Shown: positions 25,885-34,233 of the stretch, piece after piece
Layout of the letters: every line of letters starts with the position of its first letter
Position numbering within the stretch: position 1 is the stretch's first letter
Position numbers and translations under genes: made by a program
Assembly: GCF_041261205.1 (NCBI RefSeq)
Contig: NZ_JBGCCH010000003.1
Location: 248,001-312,000 of the forward strand
Direction: 5' to 3'
DNA from: Catenulispora sp. MAP5-51
Lineage (GTDB): Bacteria > Actinomycetota > Actinomycetes > Streptomycetales > Catenulisporaceae
DNA length: 64,000 nucleotides
Notes under the pieces: model-generated
Seen by the model: the letters and a program-made list of their open reading frames with translations, nothing else
Databases searched by the model: none
What the model was told of the DNA's origin: nothing

Positions 25885-25923
25885 CCGTCAGGCCCGTCCC
25901 CTCGGAGGGAACGGGCCTGACGG
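25885..25923 (-). terminator. Hairpin after pckG
   Basis: Arms CCGTCAGGCCCGT (25885-25897) and its complement (25911-25923) give a 13-bp perfect stem, extended inward by CCC/GGG with a bulge. It lies 46 bases past the minus-strand pckG stop. Confidence 0.8.
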
Positions 25924-25968
25924 TGGTGCTCAAGACCACACGGGGCGCGTGAGACGCCCGGGGCGGGA

Positions 25969-27822
25969 CTAGCTGTCGAGCCGGGTGAGCAGGCTCTCGT
26001 ACTCGGCGGTCAGCTCGGCCGGCAGGTGGTCGCCGAACCGGTCGAAGTGCGCCGGGATCTGCGCCGCCTCGCGCTTCCAGACGTCCTTGTCGACGCTCAG
26101 CAGCACGTCCAGGTCCGCCTCGGACAGCTCCAGACCCTCCAGGTCCAGCGAGTCCTTGGTCGGCAGCACGCCGATCGGCGTCTGGACGCCCTCGGCCGAG
26201 CCGTCCAGCCGGTCCACGATCCACTTCAGGACGCGCGAGTTCTCGCCGAAGCCCGGCCACAGGAACCGGCCGCCCTCGCCCTTGCGGAACCAGTTGACGT
26301 AGTAGATCTTCGGCAGCTTGTCGGCCTCGGTCTTCTCCCCGACGCGCAGCCAGTGGCCGAAGTAGTCGCCCATGTTGTAGCCGCAGAACGGCAGCATGGC
26401 GAACGGGTCGTGGCGCAGCTCGCCGGCCGTGCCCTCGGCCGCCGCGGTCTTCTCGCTGGCCACGTTGGCGCCCAGGAAGACGCCGTGCTGCCAGGAGAAC
26501 GACTCGGTGACCAGCGGGACCGCGGTCGCGCGGCGGCCGCCGAACAGGATCGCCGAGATCGGGACGCCCTTGGTGTCCTCCCACTCCTCGGCGATGGTCG
26601 GGCACTGCGCGGCCGGGACGCAGAACCGGGCGTTCGGGTGCGCCGCCGGCTCGTCGCTGTCCGGGGTCCAGTCGCGGCCCTTCCAGTCGGTCAGGTGCGC
26701 CGGCTTGTCCTCGGTCAGGCCCTCCCACCACACGTCGCCGTCGTCGGTCAGCGCGACGTTGGTGAACACCGAGTTCGCGTACAGGGTGTCGATGGCGTTG
26801 GAGTTGGTCTCCCGGCCGGTGCCCGGGGCGACGCCGAAGAAGCCGGCCTCGGGGTTGATGGCGTACAGCCGGCCGTCCGCGCCGAAGCGCATCCAGGCGA
26901 TGTCGTCGCCCACGGTCTCGACCTTCCAGCCCGGGATGGTCGGCGTGAGCATCGCCAGGTTGGTCTTGCCGCAGGCGCTCGGGAACGCCGCGGCCACGTA
27001 CTTCGCCTCGCCGCTGGGCGGCGTCAGCTTCAGGATCAGCATGTGCTCGGCCAGCCAGCCCTCGTCGCGGGCCATCACCGAGGCGATGCGCAGCGCGTAG
27101 CACTTCTTGCCGAGCAGCGCGTTGCCGCCGTAGCCCGACCCGTAGGACCAGATCTCGCGGGTCTCCGGGAAGTGGGTGATGTACTTCGTGGTGTTGCACG
27201 GCCACGGCACGTCGGCCTGGCCGGCCTCCAGCGGGGCGCCGACGGTGTGCGCGGCCCTGACGAACTCGCCGTCCGTGCCGAGCTCCTCCAGCACCTTCTG
27301 GCCCATCCGGGTCATCACGCGCATCGAGACCACCACGTACGGGGAGTCGGTCAGCTCCACGCCGATCGCCGACAGCGGCGAGCCGATCGGGCCCATCGAG
27401 AAGGGCACGACGTACATCGTGCGGCCGCGCATCGAGCCGGCGAACAGGCCGCCGAGGATGCCCTTCATCTCGGCCGGGGCCATCCAGTTGTTGGTGGGGC
27501 CGGCGTCCGACTCGTTCTCGGAGCAGATGTAGGTCCGGCCCTCGACGCGCGCGACGTCGCTCGGATCGGACTTGGCGTAGAAGCTGTTCGGGCGCTTGGC
27601 CTCGTTCAGCCGGGTGAAGGTGCCCTGCTCGACCAGCAGGGAGGTCAGGCGTTCCCACTCAGCGTCCGAGCCGTCGCACCACTCGACCCGGTCGGGCTGG
27701 GTGAGCTGGGCGATCTCGGCGACCCAGGCCTTCAGGGCCTGGTGGCCGGTCGGGGCGTCGTCGAGCCCCGGTATGGCCGCGGGGCTGTTCGCGGGCACGG
27801 TTTTTGTGGACACGTCAGTCAT
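25969..27822 (-). CDS. pckG: Phosphoenolpyruvate carboxykinase (GTP)
   Basis: The 617-aa enzyme interconverts oxaloacetate and PEP using GTP, the entry to gluconeogenesis. It shows [23 protein letters not shown] and [21 protein letters not shown]. The hyper-reactive-Cys P-loop is [13 protein letters not shown], followed by [29 protein letters not shown], and [25 protein letters not shown] lies near the end. Length is typical. ATG 27822 follows an AGGAG site by about seven bases. Confidence 0.97.
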   Translation of the reverse strand: MTDVSTKTVPANSPAAIPGLDDAPTGHQALKAWVAEIAQLTQPDRVEWCDGSDAEWERLTSLLVEQGTFTRLNEAKRPNSFYAKSDPSDVARVEGRTYICSENESDAGPTNNWMAPAEMKGILGGLFAGSMRGRTMYVVPFSMGPIGSPLSAIGVELTDSPYVVVSMRVMTRMGQKVLEELGTDGEFVRAAHTVGAPLEAGQADVPWPCNTTKYITHFPETREIWSYGSGYGGNALLGKKCYALRIASVMARDEGWLAEHMLILKLTPPSGEAKYVAAAFPSACGKTNLAMLTPTIPGWKVETVGDDIAWMRFGADGRLYAINPEAGFFGVAPGTGRETNSNAIDTLYANSVFTNVALTDDGDVWWEGLTEDKPAHLTDWKGRDWTPDSDEPAAHPNARFCVPAAQCPTIAEEWEDTKGVPISAILFGGRRATAVPLVTESFSWQHGVFLGANVASEKTAAAEGTAGELRHDPFAMLPFCGYNMGDYFGHWLRVGEKTEADKLPKIYYVNWFRKGEGGRFLWPGFGENSRVLKWIVDRLDGSAEGVQTPIGVLPTKDSLDLEGLELSEADLDVLLSVDKDVWKREAAQIPAHFDRFGDHLPAELTAEYESLLTRLDS

Positions 27823-28059
27823 GGCGCGCTCCTAAGGCACCGAGGTCGCTTCCCATCCGCACTGGTAGGCAGCCCCGGTCGATGTATGAGGGTATTTCGG
27901 AGTGTACCCAGCGCAGTCCACATGGTGGATAGTCGGCGATGGCTAGTTCGTCACAGTGGGTTCGACATGGTGTCCTGCTTTTGACGGTTTCCGGACTGTT
28001 TCTGGAACGGACGCCCGCCCGCCTACCGAAGTTACGGTCCCGTAAGTTACCCTCCGGTT

Positions 28060-28725
28060 ATGACGCCGCTTGTGGATGCCGTATCGAACGCCGTCACTCC
28101 GATCAAGCCCAAGCTGCGCGGCTGGCTGCATCTGTGCGCCGCGCCCTTGGCCCTGGCCGGCGGGATCGTGCTGATCGCGCTGGCCGACAACGGCCGGGCC
28201 CGGATCGCCTCGGCGGTCTTCGCCTTCTCCGCCGTGATGCTGTTCGGCACCTCGGCGCTGTACCACCGGCGCACCTGGGGCCCGCGCGGAGAGGCGATTC
28301 TGCGCCGCCTGGATCACGCCAACATCTTCCTGATCATCGCCGGCACCTATACGCCGTTCACGGTGATCCTGCTGCACGGCAGCGCCGAGCGCGCGCTGCT
28401 GTACACCGTCTGGATCGGCGCCCTGGTGGGCATCGCCTTCCGGGTCTTCTGGCTCGGGGCGCCGCGCTGGATCTACACGCCGTGCTACGTCGCGCTGGGC
28501 TGGGCCGCGGTGTTCTTCCTGCCGCAGTTCCTGCACTCCGGCGGCGTCGCGATCCTGGTCATGATGGTCGTCGGCGGGGTGCTGTACTCGATCGGCGCGC
28601 TGGTCTACGGCACGAAGCGGCCGGACCTCTCGCCGCGTTGGTTCGGCTTCCACGAGGTGTTCCACACGCTGACCATCGCGGCGTTCTCGCTGCACTTCAT
28701 CGGGGTGTCGATGGCGGCCATGTAG
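28060..28725 (+). CDS. Hemolysin III / TrhA (PAQR-like) family membrane protein
   Basis: The 221-aa protein has seven predicted membrane helices and the conserved residues of the family: LMLFGTSALYHRRTW with Ser and His, LDHANIFLIIAGTYTPFT, and the C-terminal HEVFHTLTIAAFSLHFI with two His. These polar residues form the metal site of the PAQR-like superfamily. The cellular role is uncertain (membrane homeostasis in some bacteria). A short inverted repeat TTACGG-TC-CCGTAA lies just upstream at 28032-28045 and could be an operator. Confidence 0.85.
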   Translation: MTPLVDAVSNAVTPIKPKLRGWLHLCAAPLALAGGIVLIALADNGRARIASAVFAFSAVMLFGTSALYHRRTWGPRGEAILRRLDHANIFLIIAGTYTPFTVILLHGSAERALLYTVWIGALVGIAFRVFWLGAPRWIYTPCYVALGWAAVFFLPQFLHSGGVAILVMMVVGGVLYSIGALVYGTKRPDLSPRWFGFHEVFHTLTIAAFSLHFIGVSMAAM

Positions 28726-28735
28726 CCGGCCGGAT

Positions 28736-28757
28736 CGTGTCCTTATATAAGGACACG
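28736..28757. promoter_or_regulatory. Perfect 22-bp palindrome upstream of XRE gene
   Basis: The half-site is CGTGTCCTTAT, followed directly by its exact complement; the centre is AT-rich. It lies 80 bases before the XRE regulator start and 10 bases after the hemolysin III-like gene. Likely an operator of the XRE protein; the same sequence as RNA would form a weak hairpin. Confidence 0.6.
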
Positions 28758-28837
28758 CTTTTACTCGGCGGCCGGCGGCGTCCGGCCGCCGGCCCTTTCC
28801 GGTCGAACAGTCGGGCCGCCTTTCGTATCGTGAGGCC

Positions 28838-29704
28838 ATGAGCACCGCGACGATCGCCGCGCCCCGGACCACCGTCACGACCGACCCGACCGCGGCCCAG
28901 CTCAAGAAGCAGCCGCCGGCCACCGCCGCCGACTTCGGCGCCATGCTGCGGGCCTGGCGCCGGACCCGCAACATCAGCCAGCTGGACCTGTCCTCGGCCA
29001 GCGGGGTGTCCACGCGGCACCTGAGCTTCATGGAGACCGGCCGCGCCAAGCCCAGCCGGGACATGGTGCTGCGGCTGGCCGACGAGCTCGAGGTGCCGCT
29101 GCGGGACCGGAACAAGCTGCTCGTCGCCGCCGGCTACGCTCCGGAGTTCAAGGCCCGGTCGCTGGCCAGCCCGGAGATGACCGCGGTGCGCCGGGCGATC
29201 GACGTCGTCCTCACCGGGCACCTGCCGTACCCGGCGCTGATGCACGACCAGCGCTCCAACATCATCGAGGCGAACAAGACCGTCGGGATCTTCACCGACC
29301 TGGTCGCGCCGCACCTGCTGGAGAACGGCGGCAACACGGTGCGGATCACGCTGCACCCCGAAGGGCTCGCGCCGCACCTGGTCAACCACGGCGAGGCCCG
29401 GGACCGGCTGCTGCGCGCGCTGAGCCGGCGCGCGGCGGCCTCCGGCGATCCGGAACTGACCGCGCTGCTCAAGGAATGCGTGGCGTACCCGCATCCGGAT
29501 CCCGAGCCGGAGCCGGATCTGTACGCCGGCGTGGTGCTGCCCTTCCGCTTCCGGCGCGACGGACAGGTGCTGACCTTCTTCAGCTGCACCGCGGTGTTCG
29601 GCTCGGCGGCCGACCTGACGCTCGCGGACATGCAGCTGGAGACCTTCTTCCCGGCGGACGAGGCGACCGGCGAGGCGCTGCGGGAGTATGCGGCACGCGG
29701 CTGA
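28838..29704 (+). CDS. XRE-family regulator with MmyB-like ligand-binding domain
   Basis: The 288-aa product has an N-terminal helix-turn-helix (LRAWRRTRNISQLDLSSASGVSTRHLSFMETGRAKPSRDMVLRLAD) and the MmyB-like domain (LPYPALMHDQRSNIIEANKT, GNTVRITLHPEGLAPHLVN, VAYPHPDPEPEPD). MmyB-type proteins in actinomycetes bind fatty-acid-like ligands and often regulate a divergent short-chain dehydrogenase; none is adjacent here. A TATCGT box six bases before the ATG suggests a leaderless transcript. It probably binds the palindrome at 28736-28757. Confidence 0.88.
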   Translation: MSTATIAAPRTTVTTDPTAAQLKKQPPATAADFGAMLRAWRRTRNISQLDLSSASGVSTRHLSFMETGRAKPSRDMVLRLADELEVPLRDRNKLLVAAGYAPEFKARSLASPEMTAVRRAIDVVLTGHLPYPALMHDQRSNIIEANKTVGIFTDLVAPHLLENGGNTVRITLHPEGLAPHLVNHGEARDRLLRALSRRAAASGDPELTALLKECVAYPHPDPEPEPDLYAGVVLPFRFRRDGQVLTFFSCTAVFGSAADLTLADMQLETFFPADEATGEALREYAARG

Positions 29705-29833
29705 TCGTCCGGGAGTGCACTAGCACGCCGTCGTCCGATCCGGTGGTATCGACGCGTCATCACGTAACCACCCTCGGTATGGCTCGTTGGGCAGCGGGAT
29801 CAACCGCCGTCCCGAACCCACCAGGGGGTAGCC

Positions 29834-30814
29834 GTGAACCGTCGCCGTCTCGCCATCGGGGTCTCCTCGGTCAGCGGCCTGGCCGTCGTCGCCGTCGGCG
29901 CGATGGGCATGTTCGGATCCGGCGGCTCGGCGAACGCCGTCGACCTGCACGCGGCCCCGGTAGCGGCGATCACCGGCGCGGCCGGGGCGACGGTCCAGGC
30001 CGGGACGGCGCAGACCGACACCGTGGTCACGGTCGACAACCCGGCGGTCCCCGCGTACGGCTCGACGGCGGCGACCGCCGCGCAGACTCTGACCATGCAC
30101 GGCTCGGGGCTGTTCGACTTCGGCACGGAGCGCGGCTCGGTCGACCTCACCCTGCCGACCGGTGCCCTGAACGAGGTGATGACACCCGGCACGGTCTGGG
30201 TGCGCCGCCCCGCGGCCGCCGCGACCCCGACCGCCGCCGCCGTCCCGGCCTCGGTCTGGAGCCCGACGTCGACCGGCAAGGTCTCCGACGGCAACCTGAT
30301 CTCCGGCGGCTCCACCGACCCCTCGCTGATCATCGCGATGCTCCGCGGCGTCCAGCCCGGCGTGCAGCAGGTCGGCCAGGACGTGGTCCGGGGCGTTCCG
30401 GTGGCGCACTACCAGGGCACGCTGGACCTGGGGCAAGCCGCCGCCGCGCTGAGCGGGCCGGCCTCGGCCCGGGACGCCGAGGCGTCCTACGCCGCGGCCG
30501 ACAAGCAGGCGCTCACCAACGCGTCCCGCGCGTTCACCACCACCAGCGTGCCCTTCGACGCCTACCTGGACGCGCAGGGGCGCCTGCGCCGCTTCGTCGC
30601 CACGTTCGCGTTCGTGGAAGTCGGGCCGACCAAGCCGGTCGCGCACGTCACCTCGGCGACCGAGCTGTTCGGCTTCGGCACCCCGGTCAGCATCACCGTG
30701 CCGACCGTCGCGCCGTCGGTCCGGCCGGCCCCGTCGGCGGCACCGAGAACGCCCGGCCGGCGCGCCACCACCCCGTCGGCCCATCCGACTAGCCCCACCC
30801 GCTCCCACAAATAG
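29834..30814 (+). CDS. Secreted LppX/LprG-like protein
   Basis: The 326-aa protein has an N-terminal signal sequence (NRRRLAIGVSSVSGLAVVAVGAMGMF) without a lipobox Cys, so it is secreted or signal-anchored rather than lipidated. The middle shows the pattern LTMHGSGLFDFGTERGSVDLTLP and a later VPFDAYLDAQGRLRRFVATFAF, similar to LppX/LprAFG-type lipid-binding proteins. The C-terminal 45 residues are Pro/Ser/Thr/Arg-rich and probably disordered in the wall. GTG 29834 is used. Ligand unknown. Confidence 0.6.
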   Translation: MNRRRLAIGVSSVSGLAVVAVGAMGMFGSGGSANAVDLHAAPVAAITGAAGATVQAGTAQTDTVVTVDNPAVPAYGSTAATAAQTLTMHGSGLFDFGTERGSVDLTLPTGALNEVMTPGTVWVRRPAAAATPTAAAVPASVWSPTSTGKVSDGNLISGGSTDPSLIIAMLRGVQPGVQQVGQDVVRGVPVAHYQGTLDLGQAAAALSGPASARDAEASYAAADKQALTNASRAFTTTSVPFDAYLDAQGRLRRFVATFAFVEVGPTKPVAHVTSATELFGFGTPVSITVPTVAPSVRPAPSAAPRTPGRRATTPSAHPTSPTRSHK

Positions 30815-30903
30815 TCCTGTTGGGCCATACCCGCAGGCCCTGGTACCCAATAGGCTCGACTGTCGGGGACCATGGGGTCGTGAGGACGGGCGGTGATTCA
30901 GCC

Positions 30904-31119
30904 ATGACGCTCTACCAGCAGGATTCTGGTTCGGCGTACGGCCGCTACGGTGCGCTGCCCTCGGTGTACGACAACTCGGCGCTCGACGAGATCCGGCTGT
31001 ACGGCGACCTGTTGCAGGTCGTGGCCGAGCATCCGGCCAGCGAGAAGCGGCTGGACTGGGCGGTCATCGACCGGGCGCTCGGGCTGATGCCGGCGGACCC
31101 GAAGCGGGACCGGAACTAG
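30904..31119 (+). CDS. Small hypothetical protein, 71 aa
   Basis: The product starts at ATG 30904 and has a Tyr/Gln/Ser-rich N-terminus (TLYQQDSGSAYGRYG). A helical half follows: LDEIRLYGDLLQVVAEHPASEKRLDWAVIDRALGL. No signal peptide or membrane segment. The sequence looks like a genuine small folded protein, but I cannot assign a family. It ends 19 bases before the decayed convergent SRPBCC gene. Confidence 0.55.
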   Translation: MTLYQQDSGSAYGRYGALPSVYDNSALDEIRLYGDLLQVVAEHPASEKRLDWAVIDRALGLMPADPKRDRN

Positions 31120-31137
31120 CTTCGCGGGGCCGGCGGT

Positions 31138-31464
31138 TCAGCTTCCGGCCCGTGATTCGGCCGCGGCCCGCAGCCGCTCCAGGGCCTGTTCGATCGACCG
31201 GGCGTTGCTCGCTTTCGTCGTCCGCCTCGAGGGGCTCCAGCCGGTAGCTCCAGGTGGCGCATGAAGTGCCGCCAGCCGATCCGCCGCTCTTCTTCGAACT
31301 CGACCACTGTGTTGCGGATCCGGTACGGCGCGCAGGCCCGCATCCGCATCCGCATCCGCATCCCGAACTTCGATCAGCACGTGCTGGCGGGGGTCGGCGA
31401 GGATGGCGAAAATCACATCGGCGGGCGCGAAGATCGTCATAGAACGGGACACAGGCTCGGCCAC
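31138..31464 (-). pseudogene. Frameshifted remnant of an SRPBCC (START-like) gene
   Basis: Pieces of one SRPBCC protein are spread over three minus-strand frames. MAEPVSRSM-type start and IFAPADVIFAILADPRQHVLI lie in one frame. RIRNTVVEFEEERRIGWRHFMRH lies in a second, after a CGCATC microsatellite. TWSYRLEPLE lies in a third. The terminal NARSIEQALERLRAAAES helix is back in the first frame. The total is shorter than an intact gene (about 145 codons), so deletions plus at least three frame changes are needed. No intact reading exists. Confidence 0.7.
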
Positions 31465-31589
31465 GGCGGCAACGGTAGTGGCTCGGTTGTGCGCTCGGTA
31501 GGTTGAGCACCTAGCATCCTTACGGCGAACAAGCCAGAACAAACAGCCGCTGCCCGGATTAACGGCAACTGAAGACCCGGAGACTTCCA

Positions 31590-32222
31590 GTGAAACTGCG
31601 TCTGACCCCCAGGGAGACCAGCTTCTACGACCTGTTCGCCGAGCAGGCTGACCACCTCGTCGTCGGAGCCGGCATCCTCACCGAACTGCTGGGGGCCGCC
31701 GGGCCCGGGGCCGGGGCCGAGCGGGCCAAGATCGCCGAGCGCATGCGGGCCGCCGAGCACGCCGCCGACGACACGACGCACAAGATCTACAACACCCTGA
31801 ACTCCTCGTTCATCACCCCGTTCGACCGCGAGGACATCTACGCGCTGGCCTCCAGCCTCGACGACGTCATGGACGAGATGGAAGAGGCCGTCGACCTGGT
31901 CAACCTCTACGGCATCCAGACGCTGCCGTCCGGGGTCGCCGATATGGTGGACACGCTGGTGCGGGCCGCGGAGCTGACCGCCGAGGCGATGCGCAAGCTG
32001 CGCGGGATGAAGGACCTGTCGGGCTACTGGATCGAGGTCAACCGGCTGGAGAACGCCGGCGACCAGTCCTACCGCAAGCTGCTGGCGCACTTGTTCTCCG
32101 GGGAGTACGACGCGCTGACCGTGATGAAGCTCAAGGAGGTCGTGGACTCGCTGGAGGCGGCCGCCGACGCCTTCGAGCACGTGGCCAACACGGTCGAGTC
32201 CATCGTGGTCAAGGAGTCCTGA
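31590..32222 (+). CDS. DUF47 / PhoU-like Pit accessory protein
   Basis: The 210-aa all-helical protein has the DUF47 features: FYDLFAEQADHLVVGAGILTELL, HAADDTTHKIYNTLNSSFITPFDREDIYALASSLDDVMDEMEEA and the paired acidic motifs of PhoU folds. Such proteins sit next to low-affinity phosphate transporters and modulate them. GTG 31590 is the start, and the transporter begins three bases after its stop. Upstream, GAACAA occurs twice ten bases apart (31527-31542), a possible regulatory repeat. Confidence 0.9.
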   Translation: MKLRLTPRETSFYDLFAEQADHLVVGAGILTELLGAAGPGAGAERAKIAERMRAAEHAADDTTHKIYNTLNSSFITPFDREDIYALASSLDDVMDEMEEAVDLVNLYGIQTLPSGVADMVDTLVRAAELTAEAMRKLRGMKDLSGYWIEVNRLENAGDQSYRKLLAHLFSGEYDALTVMKLKEVVDSLEAAADAFEHVANTVESIVVKES

Positions 32223-32225
32223 GGC

Positions 32226-33236
32226 GTGCACTGGCTCGGCCTGATCACGGTGGTGGCCGTCGCCCTGGGGTTCAGTTACACCAACGGCTTCCACGACTCG
32301 GCGAACGCCATCGCCACCTCGGTGTCCACCCGCGCGCTCACGCCGCGGGCCGCGCTGCTGATGGCCGCGGTGATGAACCTGCTCGGCTCCTACATCGGGC
32401 TCCGGCTCGGCGGCGGCGTGGCCTCGACGATCACCAAGGGCATCATCAAGGTCCCCGGCGGGGACGCGGGCCTGTGGATCGTGTTCTCGCTGCTGGTCGG
32501 CGCGATCGTGTGGAACGTGCTGACCTGGTCCTTGGGGCTGCCCTCGTCGTCCTCGCACGCGCTGATCGGCGGCATGATCGGCGCGGGTCTGGCGGCCGGC
32601 GCCACGGTGGAGTGGAAGGGCGTCTGGGAGAAGGTCATCCTGCCCATGGTGACGTCCCCGCTCGTGGGCTTCGTGCTGGCGTTCTTCCTGATGGTCGGGA
32701 TCCTGTGGGCGTTCCGCAAGGCGCACCCGGGCCGGGTCACCCGGGGCTTCCGCATCTCGCAGACCATCTCGGCCGCGGCGATGGCGCTGGGCCACGGCAT
32801 CCAGGACGCGCAGAAGACCATCGGCGTGATCATGCTGGCGCTGATCGCCGGCGGCCACGCCACCAGCAAGTCGGCCGTGCCGAACTGGGTGCTGCTGTCC
32901 AGCGCGTGCGCGATCTCGCTGGGCACCTACGCCGGCGGCTGGCGCATCATGCGGACCCTGGGTCGGAAGATCATCGAGCTGGACCCGCCGCGTGGTTTCG
33001 CCGCCGAGACCGTCGCCTCGGGAGTGCTCTACTTCACCGCGTTCGTGTGGAACGCGCCGGTGTCGACCACGCAGATCATCACCGGGTCGATCATGGGTGT
33101 CGGCGCGACGAAGCGGAAGACCGCGGTGCGCTGGGGCGTGGCGCGGAACATCCTCGGGGCGTGGCTGTTCACGCTGCCGTGCGCGGGGGCTTGCGCGGCC
33201 CTCGTGTGGTGGATCACGAACGCGATCTTCGGATAG
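32226..33236 (+). CDS. pit: Low-affinity inorganic phosphate transporter
   Basis: The 336-aa PiT-family permease has about ten membrane helices and both family signatures: FSYTNGFHDSANAIATSVSTRAL in the first half, and MALGHGIQDAQKTIGVIMLAL in the second with the matching Asn/Asp positions. GTG 32226 follows GAGG closely, and the gene is co-transcribed with the DUF47 gene. It imports metal-phosphate with protons. A weak inverted repeat GCGGTCCG/CGGACCGC (33253-33296) may end it. Confidence 0.93.
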   Translation: MHWLGLITVVAVALGFSYTNGFHDSANAIATSVSTRALTPRAALLMAAVMNLLGSYIGLRLGGGVASTITKGIIKVPGGDAGLWIVFSLLVGAIVWNVLTWSLGLPSSSSHALIGGMIGAGLAAGATVEWKGVWEKVILPMVTSPLVGFVLAFFLMVGILWAFRKAHPGRVTRGFRISQTISAAAMALGHGIQDAQKTIGVIMLALIAGGHATSKSAVPNWVLLSSACAISLGTYAGGWRIMRTLGRKIIELDPPRGFAAETVASGVLYFTAFVWNAPVSTTQIITGSIMGVGATKRKTAVRWGVARNILGAWLFTLPCAGACAALVWWITNAIFG

Positions 33237-33295
33237 CGCGATCCGCTCGGGCGCGGTCCGGTTCGGTTAGCTCCGGTTCGGTCCGGCTCGGACCG

Positions 33296-33589
33296 CTACC
33301 CGGGCTGCGCGGCCAGCAGCGTCTCGATCCGCCGGGCCAGCTCCAGGTCGAGCTCGGTGACGCCGCCCGCGGAGTGCGTCGAGAGCCGGAACCGCAGGGT
33401 CTTCCACCGGATGTCGATGTCGGGGTGGTGGTTCATCTCCTCGGCGATGACCGCCACCTTGTCGACCACGGTGATGGCCGCGGGGAAGTCCGCGGCGGTG
33501 AACACGCGCGAGAGATGCTCCGCGCCGCCCGTCCACTCGGGATGGTCGGCCAGCAGCGGGGAGATGTCCTCTTGCCTGAGAAGGCGCAT
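33296..33589 (-). CDS. Pterin-4a-carbinolamine dehydratase
   Basis: The 97-aa protein carries the family motif with the catalytic His pair, NHHPDIDIRWKTLRFRLSTHSAGGVTELD, preceded by HLSRVFTAADFPAAITVVDKVAVIAEE. It dehydrates 4a-hydroxytetrahydropterin; in bacteria without phenylalanine hydroxylase it may have another role such as in molybdopterin or folate metabolism. ATG 33589 is chosen; 12 more codons are open upstream. Confidence 0.9.
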   Translation of the reverse strand: MRLLRQEDISPLLADHPEWTGGAEHLSRVFTAADFPAAITVVDKVAVIAEEMNHHPDIDIRWKTLRFRLSTHSAGGVTELDLELARRIETLLAAQPG

Positions 33590-33672
33590 GTACCCATTGT
33601 CGACCCGATGCCAAGAGGGGGCCAACGGCCGGTTACGGAACGTAGCCGGCGGTGCCCCCTAGACTCCCTGGA

Positions 33673-34077
33673 ATGACCACCCAGACCCCCGTCATCGTCG
33701 TCGGCGCGGCCATCGTCCGGGACCAGACCGTGCTGTGTGCCCGCCGGTCGGCACCGGCGCGTCTGGCCGGGAAGTGGGAGTTCCCCGGCGGCAAGGTCGA
33801 GCCCGGAGAGGACGACGCCGAGGCAGTCGTCCGGGAGTGCCGCGAGGAACTCGGCGTGGCGGTGACGGTCGGGGCACAGGTGGGTGCGGACGCGCGGATC
33901 GACGAGCGCTTCACCCTGCGCGTCTTCCTGGCGCGCCTGGAGCCCGGGCAGCCCGAGCCGTCGCCACTTCAGGACCATGACTGTTTGGCGTGGGTCCCGC
34001 GCGGGGAGTTGCTTGGTCTGGACTGGCTGACGCCCGACGTGCCGATCGTCGAAGAGTTGGGGCGTACGGCCTGGTGA
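33673..34077 (+). CDS. Nudix hydrolase, MutT-type (8-oxo-dGTP diphosphatase-like)
   Basis: The 134-aa protein has the complete Nudix box (GGKVEPGEDDAEAVVRECREELGV) following KWEFPGG, as in MutT enzymes that clean the nucleotide pool of 8-oxo-dGTP. The C-terminal half (LRVFLARLEPGQPEP...LAWVPRGELLGLDWLTPDVPIVEEL) also matches. A TAGACT box lies seven bases before the ATG, so the transcript may be leaderless. Confidence 0.88.
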   Translation: MTTQTPVIVVGAAIVRDQTVLCARRSAPARLAGKWEFPGGKVEPGEDDAEAVVRECREELGVAVTVGAQVGADARIDERFTLRVFLARLEPGQPEPSPLQDHDCLAWVPRGELLGLDWLTPDVPIVEELGRTAW

Positions 34078-34233
34078 AACCTGCGGGACCCGGTGACTGC
34101 TCTCATAGTGTGAAAGTCAGATCAATTGCTTGAGGGTGCGGCATTCCGGGAAGGATCACGGAAGACCCGGATCCGCAACACGGGGTTCCCGACCGCACAG
34201 ATTCTCTGACAGCACAGAATCGAAGTCCGCCCT

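Noticed and set aside
28060-28725. Assignment of the hemolysin III-like gene as a cytolysin
   Set aside because: The sequence shows a PAQR-like membrane protein with internal polar residues and no secretion features. The haemolysin name is historical.
31260-31506. Plus-strand 81-codon frame (MKCRQPIRR...) over the SRPBCC remnant
   Set aside because: It has no ribosome site and its sequence is the antisense of recognisable SRPBCC fragments.
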